A DNA stretch of 54,002 nt from Photobacterium alginatilyticum (lineage in GTDB: Bacteria; Pseudomonadota; Gammaproteobacteria; Enterobacterales; Vibrionaceae). Positions 1-7,643 of the stretch are shown one piece after another. The notes below the pieces were generated by a model. That model saw only the letters and a list, made by a program, of their open reading frames with translations, was not told where the DNA came from and made no database searches. Location of the stretch: assembly GCF_009910675.1 (NCBI RefSeq), contig NZ_RSEJ01000036.1, positions 1 through 54,002 on the forward strand, read 5' to 3'. Position 1 is the stretch's first letter. Each line of letters begins with the position of its first letter. The position numbers and the translations under genes were made by a program.

Positions 1-54
1 TTTATAATCTGAAAGCCTTCCCAGAAGGAAGATAGGAAAGTATTATTCGACATG

Positions 55-115
55 AAAACGGTAGTTTGTGTAGGTTTTTGTTTGGCGACTAAACCATATC
101 ACTTACTACCGTTTT
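55..115. repeat. Inverted repeat, 11-bp perfect arms
   Basis: AAAACGGTAGT at 55-65 is the exact reverse complement of ACTACCGTTTT at 105-115, with 39 bases between. The right arm runs into a T-rich stretch (TTTTTGTTTT), so on the plus strand it could end a transcript entering from outside the window, or be the 3' end of a small RNA. No convincing protein frame lies in the first 150 bases. Confidence 0.5.
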
Positions 116-148
116 TGTTTTCAGTTCCCGCTAATCTGCGAAGAACCT

Positions 149-179
149 TAAAAAAGCCGCTTTATTAGCGGCTTTTTTC
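149..179. terminator. Bidirectional intrinsic terminator downstream of aphA
   Basis: GCCGC (156-160) and GCGGC (168-172) enclose a 7-base loop and are flanked by an A-run on the left and a T-run on the right. The arrangement can stop transcription both from aphA on the minus strand and from any gene entering on the plus strand. Confidence 0.8.
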
Positions 180-202
180 GATAATGGGATAAGGGTGCCA
201 AG

Positions 203-772
203 TTAGCCGTTAAGGGCTACCTTGCTGTCTGCACTGTCCATGTCCTTCAGCTCAACCAGTACTTCTTCAGCCCAGTCAATCCACGCCTGACGGTTGTGGA
301 TCCCACGGCGAAGCGTTAGACGATCAAGGCGTGCCTGACGGTCCATGTTCTTGTAGTCGCCGAAATGGACTTTCTCCAGTTCGTGGTAGTGGTTCATCAG
401 CGTGTGAGACTCTTCAATCAGCCCTTCCAGCTGCTGTTGCATCGGCACAGAATTGTGCACGCCACAAACCAGTAGCTTGGCAGAGAACTCATCGCGGATG
501 GTTGGGTTGCGAGCAGGCTCCTGGAACCACTCAAACAGTGCCTGACGGCCCAGATCAGTGATGGAGTATACTTTACGATCCGGCTTGCCTTCCTGCGGTT
601 CCAGTTTGCAGGTAACCTGATCGTTGGTTGCCATTTTGTTTAGCTCTCGGTAAACCTGCTGGTGGCTTGCCTTCCAGAAGTAGCCGATGCTGTGGGAAAA
701 TTCTTTTGTTATATCGTAACCGGTTGCGTCGCGATTGCTCAGCACGGTCAAAATTACGTGTGGTAGTGACAT
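203..772 (-). CDS. aphA: AphA, PadR-family quorum-sensing and virulence regulator
   Basis: This 189-residue protein begins MSLPHVILTVLSNRDATGYD and contains the IGYFWKASHQQVYRELNKM winged-helix segment, which I recognise as AphA of Vibrionaceae. AphA is the low-cell-density master regulator: a PadR-type dimer with an N-terminal winged helix (about residues 1-75) and a C-terminal antiparallel coiled coil. In vibrios it is activated by Qrr small RNAs and repressed by the HapR/LuxR regulator. The protein is about ten residues longer at the C-terminus than the V. cholerae form as I remember it. As in vibrios, it is followed by ppc on the same strand. The ATG is preceded by an AGAAGAG-type ribosome binding site. 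Identity is confident; the regulon in this species is unknown. Confidence 0.95.
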   Translation of the reverse strand: MSLPHVILTVLSNRDATGYDITKEFSHSIGYFWKASHQQVYRELNKMATNDQVTCKLEPQEGKPDRKVYSITDLGRQALFEWFQEPARNPTIRDEFSAKLLVCGVHNSVPMQQQLEGLIEESHTLMNHYHELEKVHFGDYKNMDRQARLDRLTLRRGIHNRQAWIDWAEEVLVELKDMDSADSKVALNG

Positions 773-1235
773 CTCTTCTATCCGTTAAAATACTACAAAT
801 AAAAAACAATCAGACCGACGTTACCCTTCGCTCTTTGGCGTTTGTTATAATCGTCTTGTTGCAGTGCCTGATCGAGATCACGTAGCATACACATCAATGT
901 GATCTTTATCGACACCAGAAAGTGATAATAACCATTTTGGGCAGCGTCCAATTGTTCATCTTGTGATGTTTGTCTATATCTTAAGGTTTCCGATGCACTG
1001 CAATATATTGTGATTCATCCATGTTCACAGTGCATGTGATTACTTTAGACTATGCGACTAGTTACATTACGTCTCATTATTGAGTCACTGTAATAAAAAA
1101 AGTGTGTAAAAGGTATAAATGGCATATCGGGCCTGATCTGGCTGAGGCGAAGGATTGGGGGTTGGTGAGATCAGTAAAACAAAGGCCTCCACGCGGGAGG
1201 CCTTAAAGTAGCGTTTAGATGTTCAGGTAATCAGA
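773..1235. promoter_or_regulatory. aphA upstream region with several dyads
   Basis: These 463 bases between aphA and the ppc stop hold no convincing gene. GATCAC (876-881) and GTGATC (899-904) form an inverted repeat, and TGTGA (1009-1013) with TCACA (1025-1029) forms another with an 11-base gap, wider than a standard CRP site. On the aphA transcript strand, AAGGGTAAC (complement of 820-828) lies in the probable 5' leader and resembles the complement of the Qrr segment known to pair with aphA. I could not identify a HapR/LuxR operator by eye. Confidence 0.45.
1182..1204 (-). terminator. ppc intrinsic terminator
   Basis: AAGGCCTCC and GGAGGCCTT pair around a short ACGCG loop. Read on the minus strand, the hairpin is followed by TTTGTTTT, so it terminates ppc about 30 bases after its stop codon. 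Confidence 0.75.
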
Positions 1236-3866
1236 TTAGCCTGTGTTGCGCATGCCTGTCGCGATACCGGCGATGGTTACCATCAAGGCCTCTTCCAGCA
1301 TCGGTGATGGCTCATCTTGCTGACGGGTACGGTACAGCAGCTCGGCCTGGAGCATATTCAGCGGCTCAACATAGATGTTACGCAGGCGGATGGCCTCTGC
1401 ACCCCATGGATCCTGTTCCATCAGGTGGGCACTGTTCTCGACATTCAGCACGGCCTTGATGTCTTCCTGCAGCTGATCGCGCAGTTTCTGACCCATCGGC
1501 CATAGCGACTTGTCGGTCAGGCGCTGATCATAGTACTCGGCAATCCCGATGTTGGTTTTGGTGAATACCATTTCCAGCATACCAAGGCGGGTCGAGAAGA
1601 ATGGCCACTCGCGGCACATATCTTCCAGCTGCTGGGCATGACCCTTATCAATCGAGAACTGAATCGCCTCACCGGCGCCCAGCCAGGCTGGCAGTAGCAG
1701 ACGGTTCTGGCTCCAGGCGAAAATCCACGGAATGGCACGCAGGCTCTCTACGCCGCCTTTCGGGTTACGCTTGGCCGGACGCGAGCCCAGCGGCAGTTTG
1801 CCCAGTTCCAGCTCCGGTGTGGCCGCGCGGAAGTACGGGACAAACTCTTCGTTGCCGCGTACCACGTTGCGGTAGGCTTCGCAGGAGACTTCGGACAGCA
1901 CGTCCATCAGCTCACGCCAGTCTTGTTTCGGCGCTGGTGGCGGTAGCAGGTTGGCTTCCAGAATCGCACTGGTATACAGGCTCAGGCTGTTGACGGCAAC
2001 TTCCGGCAGGCCGAGCTTGAATCGGATCATCTCACCTTGTTCGGTAACGCGCAGGCCGCCTTTCAGGCTGCGTGGCGGCTGCGACAGCAGTGCAGCGTGT
2101 GCAGGCGCACCACCACGGCCGATAGAACCACCACGGCCGTGGAACAGGGTCAGTTCGACACCGGCCTCTTCACAGACATCAACCAGGGCTTCCATCGCGC
2201 GGTACTGGGCCCAGCCAGCTGCCATTACACCGGCATCTTTGGCCGAGTCGGAGTAGCCGATCATGACCATCTGGAAATTCTGGATAAAGCCACGGTACCA
2301 GTCGATACTCAGTAGCTGCTTGATGACCGATTCGGCATTGTTGAGATCTTCCAGTGTTTCGAACAGCGGACAGACATCCATTCTGAACGGACAGCCTGCT
2401 TCTTTCAGTAGCAGGTGGACAGCCAGAACGTCAGAAGCGGTACGAGCCATGGAGATCACGTAGGCGCCCAGGGCTTCACGTGGCTGCTCAGCAATCGCCT
2501 TACAGGTTTCGATTACCTCCTGAACATCAGGCGAAGGCTGCCAGTCACGAGGCAGGAGCGGACGTTTTGAGGCCAGCTCGCGCACCAGGAAGGCGACTTT
2601 GTCCTGCTCACTCCACTGATCGTAGTCGCCGAGGCCCAGGTGACGGGTCAGCTCGGAAATGACATCTGAGTGGCGGGTACTTTCCTGGCGAATATCCAGA
2701 CGTACCAGGTGGACGCCGAAACTCTTGATGCGGCGCAGCACATCCAGCAGCAGGCCGTCGGCAATGATACCCATGCCGCACTCGTGGAGTGACTGGTAAC
2801 AGGCATAGAGCGGATCCCATAGCTGGTCGACATGATCGATAATGCCGAAGTTAGGCACGCTCAGGCCTTTAATCTGGGCGTCGAGCACATCACGGGTATT
2901 GGTGAGCTTGGCACGCAGATCCTTGAGGATGGCACGGTAAGGTTCGTGCTCGTCACCGGCTAGCTCGCGTACCTGGTCGTTGCATTTGACCATCGACAGC
3001 TCGCTGACCAGCTCCTGGATATCGCTCAGGTACAGATCGGCGGCTTTCCAGCGAGACAGCAGCATGACTTCGCGGGTGACCGACGAGGTCACAAACGGGT
3101 TGCCGTCACGGTCACCCCCCATCCAGGAGGAGAATTTCACCGGCGAGGCATCAATCGGCAGGCCTTCGCCAAGGTGGGTTGTTAGTTTCTCGTCGAACTG
3201 GCGCAGGAATTCCGGCACGGCCTGCCACAGGGAGTTCTCGACAACGGCAAAGCCCCATTTGGCCTCGTCAAGCGGGGTCGGGCGCTGCTGGCGGATCACA
3301 TCAGAGTGCCACGCCTGGGCGATCAGCTGCTCGAGGCGCTGTTCGACACGCTGGCGCTCGCTTGGAGACAGCTCGCTCAGCTCCAGCTTGGAGAGGCATT
3401 TGTTGATCTGCACCAGCTTGTGGATCATGGTACGGCGGGCAATCTCGGTAGGGTGCGCCGTCAGTACCAGTTCGATGTTCAGATCACGTACCGCCTGAAT
3501 AGAATCAAACTGGCTGATATCACTGTTGCTGAGTTTGCCAAACAGGGTATCGATAGAGTCCGGGCTGCAGATATGTTCTTCGCAGTGGCGGGATACCGTG
3601 TGATACTGCTCGGCAATATTGGTTAGGTTTAGGAACTGGCTAAAGGCACGAGCTACCGGTAGTAGTTCGTCATCAGGCAGGTTTTGCAACTCATCGATCA
3701 GTTTTTCACGATCATCCTGATTTCCTGCGCGGGCAGATTTAGATAACTTACGTATGGCTTCCACTTTATCTAGCAATGGCTCGCCATGCGCATCTTTAAT
3801 GGTATTACCCAGCAGGTGGCCGAGCATACTGACGTTACTTCTTAACGCGCTGTACTTTTCGTTCAT
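1236..3866 (-). CDS. ppc: Phosphoenolpyruvate carboxylase
   Basis: The product carboxylates phosphoenolpyruvate with bicarbonate to oxaloacetate, refilling the citric acid cycle; it acts as a cytoplasmic tetramer. The 876 residues match the family along their length. Visible landmarks are VLTAHPTE with the catalytic histidine near the N-terminus, GGDRDGNP, the FHGRGGSIGRGG loop and the invariant C-terminal MRNTG. I placed the start at the ATG beginning MNEKYSALRS, which lines up with E. coli PPC. An in-frame ATG 33 bases upstream would add eleven residues unlike the family. The order aphA-ppc with argC beyond is typical of Vibrionaceae. Confidence 0.98.
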   Translation of the reverse strand: MNEKYSALRSNVSMLGHLLGNTIKDAHGEPLLDKVEAIRKLSKSARAGNQDDREKLIDELQNLPDDELLPVARAFSQFLNLTNIAEQYHTVSRHCEEHICSPDSIDTLFGKLSNSDISQFDSIQAVRDLNIELVLTAHPTEIARRTMIHKLVQINKCLSKLELSELSPSERQRVEQRLEQLIAQAWHSDVIRQQRPTPLDEAKWGFAVVENSLWQAVPEFLRQFDEKLTTHLGEGLPIDASPVKFSSWMGGDRDGNPFVTSSVTREVMLLSRWKAADLYLSDIQELVSELSMVKCNDQVRELAGDEHEPYRAILKDLRAKLTNTRDVLDAQIKGLSVPNFGIIDHVDQLWDPLYACYQSLHECGMGIIADGLLLDVLRRIKSFGVHLVRLDIRQESTRHSDVISELTRHLGLGDYDQWSEQDKVAFLVRELASKRPLLPRDWQPSPDVQEVIETCKAIAEQPREALGAYVISMARTASDVLAVHLLLKEAGCPFRMDVCPLFETLEDLNNAESVIKQLLSIDWYRGFIQNFQMVMIGYSDSAKDAGVMAAGWAQYRAMEALVDVCEEAGVELTLFHGRGGSIGRGGAPAHAALLSQPPRSLKGGLRVTEQGEMIRFKLGLPEVAVNSLSLYTSAILEANLLPPPAPKQDWRELMDVLSEVSCEAYRNVVRGNEEFVPYFRAATPELELGKLPLGSRPAKRNPKGGVESLRAIPWIFAWSQNRLLLPAWLGAGEAIQFSIDKGHAQQLEDMCREWPFFSTRLGMLEMVFTKTNIGIAEYYDQRLTDKSLWPMGQKLRDQLQEDIKAVLNVENSAHLMEQDPWGAEAIRLRNIYVEPLNMLQAELLYRTRQQDEPSPMLEEALMVTIAGIATGMRNTG

Positions 3867-4055
3867 ATCGCATCCATCTCGTAATTTTGTTACATCCAAA
3901 TCGCAATTGCGTTAGTGACAATCTATCCGTGATCCCACTTTCAGGTCAACTTTGATTACATTTAGGCGCCATAAATTGAAGCTAGATTGATATTTGTCAT
4001 GATATGAAATCCAGTATGTAACAAATTTTCGTAAAAATGGGTCATAAGACACGCA

Positions 4056-4118
4056 TTTAGTGTGCTATCTGCGCCGTTTAGTGTGCTATCTGCGCCGTTT
4101 AGTGTGCTCTCTGCGCAT
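4056..4118. repeat. Three tandem 21-bp direct repeats
   Basis: The unit starts TTTAGTGTGC and ends TCTGCGCCG. Copies lie at 4056-4076, 4077-4097 and 4098-4118. Copies 1 and 2 are identical; copy 3 has a few changes (CTCT for CTAT, and an altered last two bases). The period of 21 bp equals two helical turns, so each copy faces the same side of the DNA. It lies about 190 bp upstream of the ppc start and about 75 bp upstream of the argC promoter. Confidence 0.85.
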
Positions 4119-4191
4119 AGTGCTATAACTTTCGTCGCCTAGCGGGTATTAGATCTGACAATTCTAATTAACATTTTTTTTATTCCTGCTG

Positions 4192-4253
4192 TTGACAGGC
4201 CAAGGATTAATCGGTAAACATATAAATGCAATCAAGATGAATAAAAATTTAGC
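4192..4253 (+). promoter_or_regulatory. argC operon promoter with overlapping ArgR-type boxes
   Basis: TTGACA at 4192-4197 is a consensus -35; a weak -10 (TAAACA, 4215-4220) follows at 17 bp. A good ARG box (TGAAT-AAAA-ATTTA core, 4236-4253) and a weaker one (4215-4232, AACAT-ATAA-ATGCA core) are separated by 3 bp, the usual ArgR hexamer geometry. The left box covers the -10, so bound ArgR would block RNA polymerase. The -35 and right box are seen directly; ArgR binding is inferred. Confidence 0.6.
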
Positions 4254-4331
4254 TGTTTATTGATGCCAATATCGACGCAAAGTGTCAGCGCAAAGAATAG
4301 CTAAAGATGCTGAATGTAGGAAGTTATTAAC

Positions 4332-4379
4332 ATGAACCAGGCGACTATTCACAATCTGAATTCCCTCCGACGACGCTAA
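4332..4379 (+). CDS. Putative arginine leader peptide of the argC operon
   Basis: A 15-codon frame encodes MNQATIHNLNSLRRR and stops with TAA. Its last three sense codons are CGA-CGA-CGC, all arginine. It has a well-placed ribosome binding site (TAGGAAG, about 9 bases before ATG) and sits between the argC promoter/operator and argC, in the same direction, 105 bases before the argC start. This is the layout of attenuator leader peptides such as those of his, leu and thr operons, with the end-product amino acid enriched. Around it, ACCAGGCG (4336-4343) pairs perfectly with CGCCTGGT (4387-4394), which overlaps GGTGC-N6-GCACC (4392-4407). No T-tract terminator follows, so the mechanism may be translational or Rho-dependent. 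Function is inferred from sequence only. Confidence 0.65.
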   Translation: MNQATIHNLNSLRRR

Positions 4380-4484
4380 GTCTCACCGCCTGGTGCGCTC
4401 GTGCACCCCTTCATCCGCTGTATCTGCAGCATAGTTTCAAACACCAAGTATTAACTACTTAACGCATTAAAAACGGAATTTCAT
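4380..4484 (+). promoter_or_regulatory. argC leader RNA with alternative pairings
   Basis: A C-rich segment (about 4381-4427) holds the right arm of the 8-bp helix with the leader start (4387-4394) and an overlapping hairpin (4392-4396 with 4403-4407); both cannot form at once. GGAATT (4475-4480), containing the argC Shine-Dalgarno, is complementary to AATTCC (4359-4364) inside the leader frame just before the arginine codons. A ribosome stalled on those codons would cover that segment. Confidence 0.4.
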
Positions 4485-5498
4485 ATGTTGAACACCTTCA
4501 TTATCGGTGCCAGCGGTTATACCGGCGCAGAGCTGGCGAAAATGGTGCATACCCATCCACAACTGAATCTGGCGGGCCTGTTCGTATCGGCCAACAGCCT
4601 CGATGCCAACAAGCCACTTAGCGACCTGCACGGACAGCTCAAAGGCATTGTCGACCTGCCGCTTCAGCCTTTGACTGACCCTGATGCGGTTGCCGCCAAG
4701 GCAGATATCGTTCTGCTGGCCACAGCCCACGAGGTTAGCCACGACCTGGCAACGATTTTTCTCTCCAAAGGCTGTCAGGTGTTTGATTTGTCTGGCGCGT
4801 TTCGGGTGCAAGGCGATGACTTCTATACCCAGTACTACGGTTTCGAACATCAGCACCAGCAGTGGCTGGAGAAGGCGGTTTATGGCCTGGCCGAGTGGAA
4901 TAGCCAGGCGATTAAGCAGGCGCAGCTTGTGGCCGTTCCGGGCTGCTACCCAACGGCATCGCAGTTGGCACTGAAACCGCTTCTGGAGGCTAACCTTATT
5001 GATAAAGACCAGTGGCCTGTTATCAACGCGGTGAGCGGTGTTTCTGGCGCAGGCCGCAAAGCCACTATGGTCAACAGCTTCTGCGAGGTTAGCCTGCAGG
5101 CCTATGGCGTCTTCGGTCATCGTCACCAGCCGGAGATTGCGGCGCACCTTGGTTGCGATGTGATTTTTACCCCTCATCTCGGCAACTTTAAGCGCGGGAT
5201 CCTGGCAACGATTACGGCCAGGCTGGCCCCGGGTGTTGATGCCGGGAAAGTGGCCGAGGCCATGCAGCAAGCCTATCAGACCCAGGATGGCCAGCATGCT
5301 GTCAGGTTGCTGGGCGAGCAAACGGCAAGTATTCAAAATGTTGTTAACACTTGCTTTTGCGATATTGGTTGGAAGGTACAGGGCCAACACATAATTTTAA
5401 CATCGGCGATTGATAATTTATTGAAAGGTGCCTCATCCCAAGCGATGCAGTGCATAAATATTCGAAATGAATTCCCGCAATTAACGGCGTTGGTTTAG
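4485..5498 (+). CDS. argC: N-acetyl-gamma-glutamyl-phosphate reductase
   Basis: ArgC reduces N-acetylglutamyl phosphate to the semialdehyde with NADPH, the third step of arginine synthesis. The 337 residues begin with the nucleotide-binding motif GASGYTGAEL, and the catalytic cysteine lies in VPGCYPTA at about residue 149. The ATG follows GGAA by seven bases. It is the first enzyme gene of an argC-argB-argG-argH(A) operon; argF and argE are not in the cluster. The upstream region has ArgR-type boxes and an arginine-codon leader frame, so expression is probably repressed by arginine at two levels. Confidence 0.97.
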   Translation: MLNTFIIGASGYTGAELAKMVHTHPQLNLAGLFVSANSLDANKPLSDLHGQLKGIVDLPLQPLTDPDAVAAKADIVLLATAHEVSHDLATIFLSKGCQVFDLSGAFRVQGDDFYTQYYGFEHQHQQWLEKAVYGLAEWNSQAIKQAQLVAVPGCYPTASQLALKPLLEANLIDKDQWPVINAVSGVSGAGRKATMVNSFCEVSLQAYGVFGHRHQPEIAAHLGCDVIFTPHLGNFKRGILATITARLAPGVDAGKVAEAMQQAYQTQDGQHAVRLLGEQTASIQNVVNTCFCDIGWKVQGQHIILTSAIDNLLKGASSQAMQCINIRNEFPQLTALV

Positions 5499-5509
5499 GA
5501 GGTAGCACC

Positions 5510-6289
5510 ATGAGTCAGGTTCCTTTGGTAATTAAGTTAGGTGGTGCCGTGCTGTCATGCACGGACACGCTGGAAAAACTGTTCGGTGCGATCAGCCATT
5601 ACCAGGAAAAAGCCCAGCGACCACTATTACTGGTTCACGGCGGCGGTTATCTGGTTGACGACCTGATGGAAAAACTGCAGCACGAGACCGTAAAGAAAGA
5701 AGGTCTGCGGGTGACGCCGAAAGAGCATATTCCCTTCATTGCTGGCGCGCTGGCCGGTACGGCCAACAAAGTTTTGCAGGGGCAGGCGATTAAATCAGGC
5801 GTAGCAGCTGTGGGTCTGAGCCTTGCCGATGGCGGCCTGTGCCAGATCACTGAGCTGGACCCGGAGCTGGGTTCGGTTGGCAAGGCTGCACCGGGCAATA
5901 GCGAACTGGTCAAGCTGATTATGGCCTCTGGCTATTTGCCGATTGTCAGCTCGATTGGCCTTGATGGTGATGGCGAGCTGATGAACGTCAATGCCGATCA
6001 GGCGGCGGTTGCGGTGGCGGCGGCGCTGGATGCTGAACTGGTTCTGCTGTCGGATGTCAGCGGCGTGCTGGATGGCAAAGGGCGGCTGATTGCCAGCCTG
6101 ACTGAAAACGAAGCCGAGGCGCTGATCACCCAGGCCGTGATCACCGACGGCATGGTCGTCAAGGTACGGGCTGCCTTCGAGGCTGCGAAAGCACTGGGGC
6201 GGCCGATTGAAGTGGCGACCTGGCGTTACCCGGACAAGCTGGAAGCCTTGTTCGATGGCCAGAGCATCGGCACCAAGTTCTCGGTGTAA
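5510..6289 (+). CDS. argB: Acetylglutamate kinase
   Basis: ArgB phosphorylates N-acetylglutamate, the second arginine pathway step. The 259-residue protein has the amino-acid-kinase fold signatures: KLGGAVLS at the start, the glycine-rich HGGGYLVDD loop near residue 45, and NVNADQAAVAVAAAL around residue 160. The length is that of the short, E. coli-like form, which lacks the N-terminal helix found in arginine-inhibited hexameric kinases. That suggests feedback control acts mainly at acetylglutamate synthase, here the C-terminal part of argH(A). It starts 11 bases after argC with an AGGAGGT ribosome binding site. Confidence 0.97.
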   Translation: MSQVPLVIKLGGAVLSCTDTLEKLFGAISHYQEKAQRPLLLVHGGGYLVDDLMEKLQHETVKKEGLRVTPKEHIPFIAGALAGTANKVLQGQAIKSGVAAVGLSLADGGLCQITELDPELGSVGKAAPGNSELVKLIMASGYLPIVSSIGLDGDGELMNVNADQAAVAVAAALDAELVLLSDVSGVLDGKGRLIASLTENEAEALITQAVITDGMVVKVRAAFEAAKALGRPIEVATWRYPDKLEALFDGQSIGTKFSV

Positions 6290-6382
6290 GCCGGACGAAA
6301 ACAGAATTTATTTGATTAGAACACCCATTATATTAGAACGCCTGAGCGGTATGACCGTCGAGCAGGCAAGCAGGAGAGCATT

Positions 6383-7597
6383 ATGAGCAAGGTAACTAAA
6401 GTAGTATTGGCCTATTCCGGCGGTCTGGACACATCAGCGATTATTCCATGGCTGAAAGAAAACTATGACTGTGAGGTGGTGGCGTTTGTGGCTGATGTCG
6501 GCCAGGGTGAGGCAGAGCTGGAAGGGATTGAAGAGAAGGCACTGGCTTCGGGAGCATCCTCTTGCTTTATTGCCGACCTTAAGGACGAGATGGTTGCCGA
6601 CTATATCTACCCGAGCCTTAAGACTGGTGCTATCTACGAAGGCAAGTACCTGCTGGGTACCTCGATGGCACGTCCGATCATCGCCAAGGCACAGGTTGAA
6701 TGTGCGCTGGAAGTCGGCGCAGATGCTGTCTGCCACGGCTGTACCGGTAAAGGTAATGATCAGGTACGTTTCGAAAGTGCCTATGCGGCGCTGGCACCAC
6801 AGCTGACAGTGATTGCGCCTTGGCGTGAGTGGGATCTGCGTAGCCGTGAGGCCCTGCTGGACTATCTGGCCGAGCGTGATATCCCGTGTACGGCATCACT
6901 GGAAAAAATCTATTCGCGTGATGCCAACGCCTGGCATATTTCGACCGAGGGCGGAGTACTGGAAGATACCTGGAACCAGCCTAACGAGCTGTGCTGGGTC
7001 TGGACCAAAGATCCTGAAGATGCACCAGAAACACCAGAAACGGTATCAATCTTGATTGATAAAGGCGAAATCGTTGCGGTTGACGGCGAAGTGATGTCAC
7101 CACTCAACGTCCTGACCTACCTCAACGAAAAAGGTGCCGAGCATGGTGTCGGCCGTATCGATATCGTCGAGAACCGTCTGGTGGGTATGAAATCCCGTGG
7201 TTGCTATGAAACTCCGGGTGGCACCATCATGAATGAGGCACTGCGTGCGGTTGAGCAGCTGGTTCTTGACAAGGAGTCATTCGAGTTCCGTGAGTCTATC
7301 GGCCTGAAAGCCTCGCACCTTATCTATGACGGTCGTTGGTTTACCCCGCTTTGCAAATCACTGCTGGCAGCTGCCGATGAGCTTGCTCAGGATGTGAGCG
7401 GTGAAGTTGTGGTGAAACTCTATAAGGGGCAAGCTACAGTTGTTCAGAAGCGCTCGCTAAACAGCCTGTACTCGGAAGAATTTGCCACCTTTGGTGAAGA
7501 TGAGGTTTATGACCACAGTCATGCCGAAGGCTTTATCCGCCTGTACTCGCTGGCCAGCCGTATTCGTGCGTTAAACGAACAAAAGAAAAATAAATAA
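6383..7597 (+). CDS. argG: Argininosuccinate synthase
   Basis: ArgG condenses citrulline and aspartate with ATP to argininosuccinate. The 404-residue protein opens with the PP-loop ATP-binding motif AYSGGLDTSAI, followed by GQGEAELEGIEEKAL and the substrate-binding GCTGKGNDQVRFE segment near residue 117. The length fits the type I enzyme common in vibrios. A 93-base gap separates it from argB. That gap holds no argF, which must be elsewhere if the pathway is complete. A strong AGGAGAG ribosome binding site precedes the ATG. Confidence 0.98.
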   Translation: MSKVTKVVLAYSGGLDTSAIIPWLKENYDCEVVAFVADVGQGEAELEGIEEKALASGASSCFIADLKDEMVADYIYPSLKTGAIYEGKYLLGTSMARPIIAKAQVECALEVGADAVCHGCTGKGNDQVRFESAYAALAPQLTVIAPWREWDLRSREALLDYLAERDIPCTASLEKIYSRDANAWHISTEGGVLEDTWNQPNELCWVWTKDPEDAPETPETVSILIDKGEIVAVDGEVMSPLNVLTYLNEKGAEHGVGRIDIVENRLVGMKSRGCYETPGGTIMNEALRAVEQLVLDKESFEFRESIGLKASHLIYDGRWFTPLCKSLLAAADELAQDVSGEVVVKLYKGQATVVQKRSLNSLYSEEFATFGEDEVYDHSHAEGFIRLYSLASRIRALNEQKKNK

Positions 7598-7643
7598 TTC
7601 AAAGCAATGAGCAAGTCGAGTAGCGAAGCATAGGAGAAGTACC

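Larger units (their letters stand above)
3867..4331. promoter_or_regulatory. ppc-argC divergent intergenic region without argE
   Basis: Vibrios usually carry argE here, divergent from argC. No frame of that size exists between the ppc start and argC. The stretch holds the ppc promoter side, three 21-bp tandem repeats (4056-4118) and the argC promoter/operator (4192-4253). Confidence 0.6.

Noticed and set aside
1009..1029. CRP site upstream of aphA
   Set aside because: TGTGA and TCACA are present but separated by 11 rather than 6 bases, so this is only a dyad resembling a CRP site.
3867..3899. Eleven-residue N-terminal extension of Ppc
   Set aside because: Other gammaproteobacterial Ppc proteins begin MNE(K/Q)YSALRS; the extension has no counterpart.
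4056..4118. CRISPR array
   Set aside because: The three repeats are directly contiguous with no spacers and no cas genes are in the window.
4392..4415. Classic intrinsic terminator in the argC leader
   Set aside because: The hairpin GGTGC/GCACC is followed by CCCTTCATCC, not a T-run.
4467..5390. 307-codon open frame antisense to argC
   Set aside because: It lies wholly over argC, which has full family motifs; the antisense translation has no recognisable domain and no good start signal.
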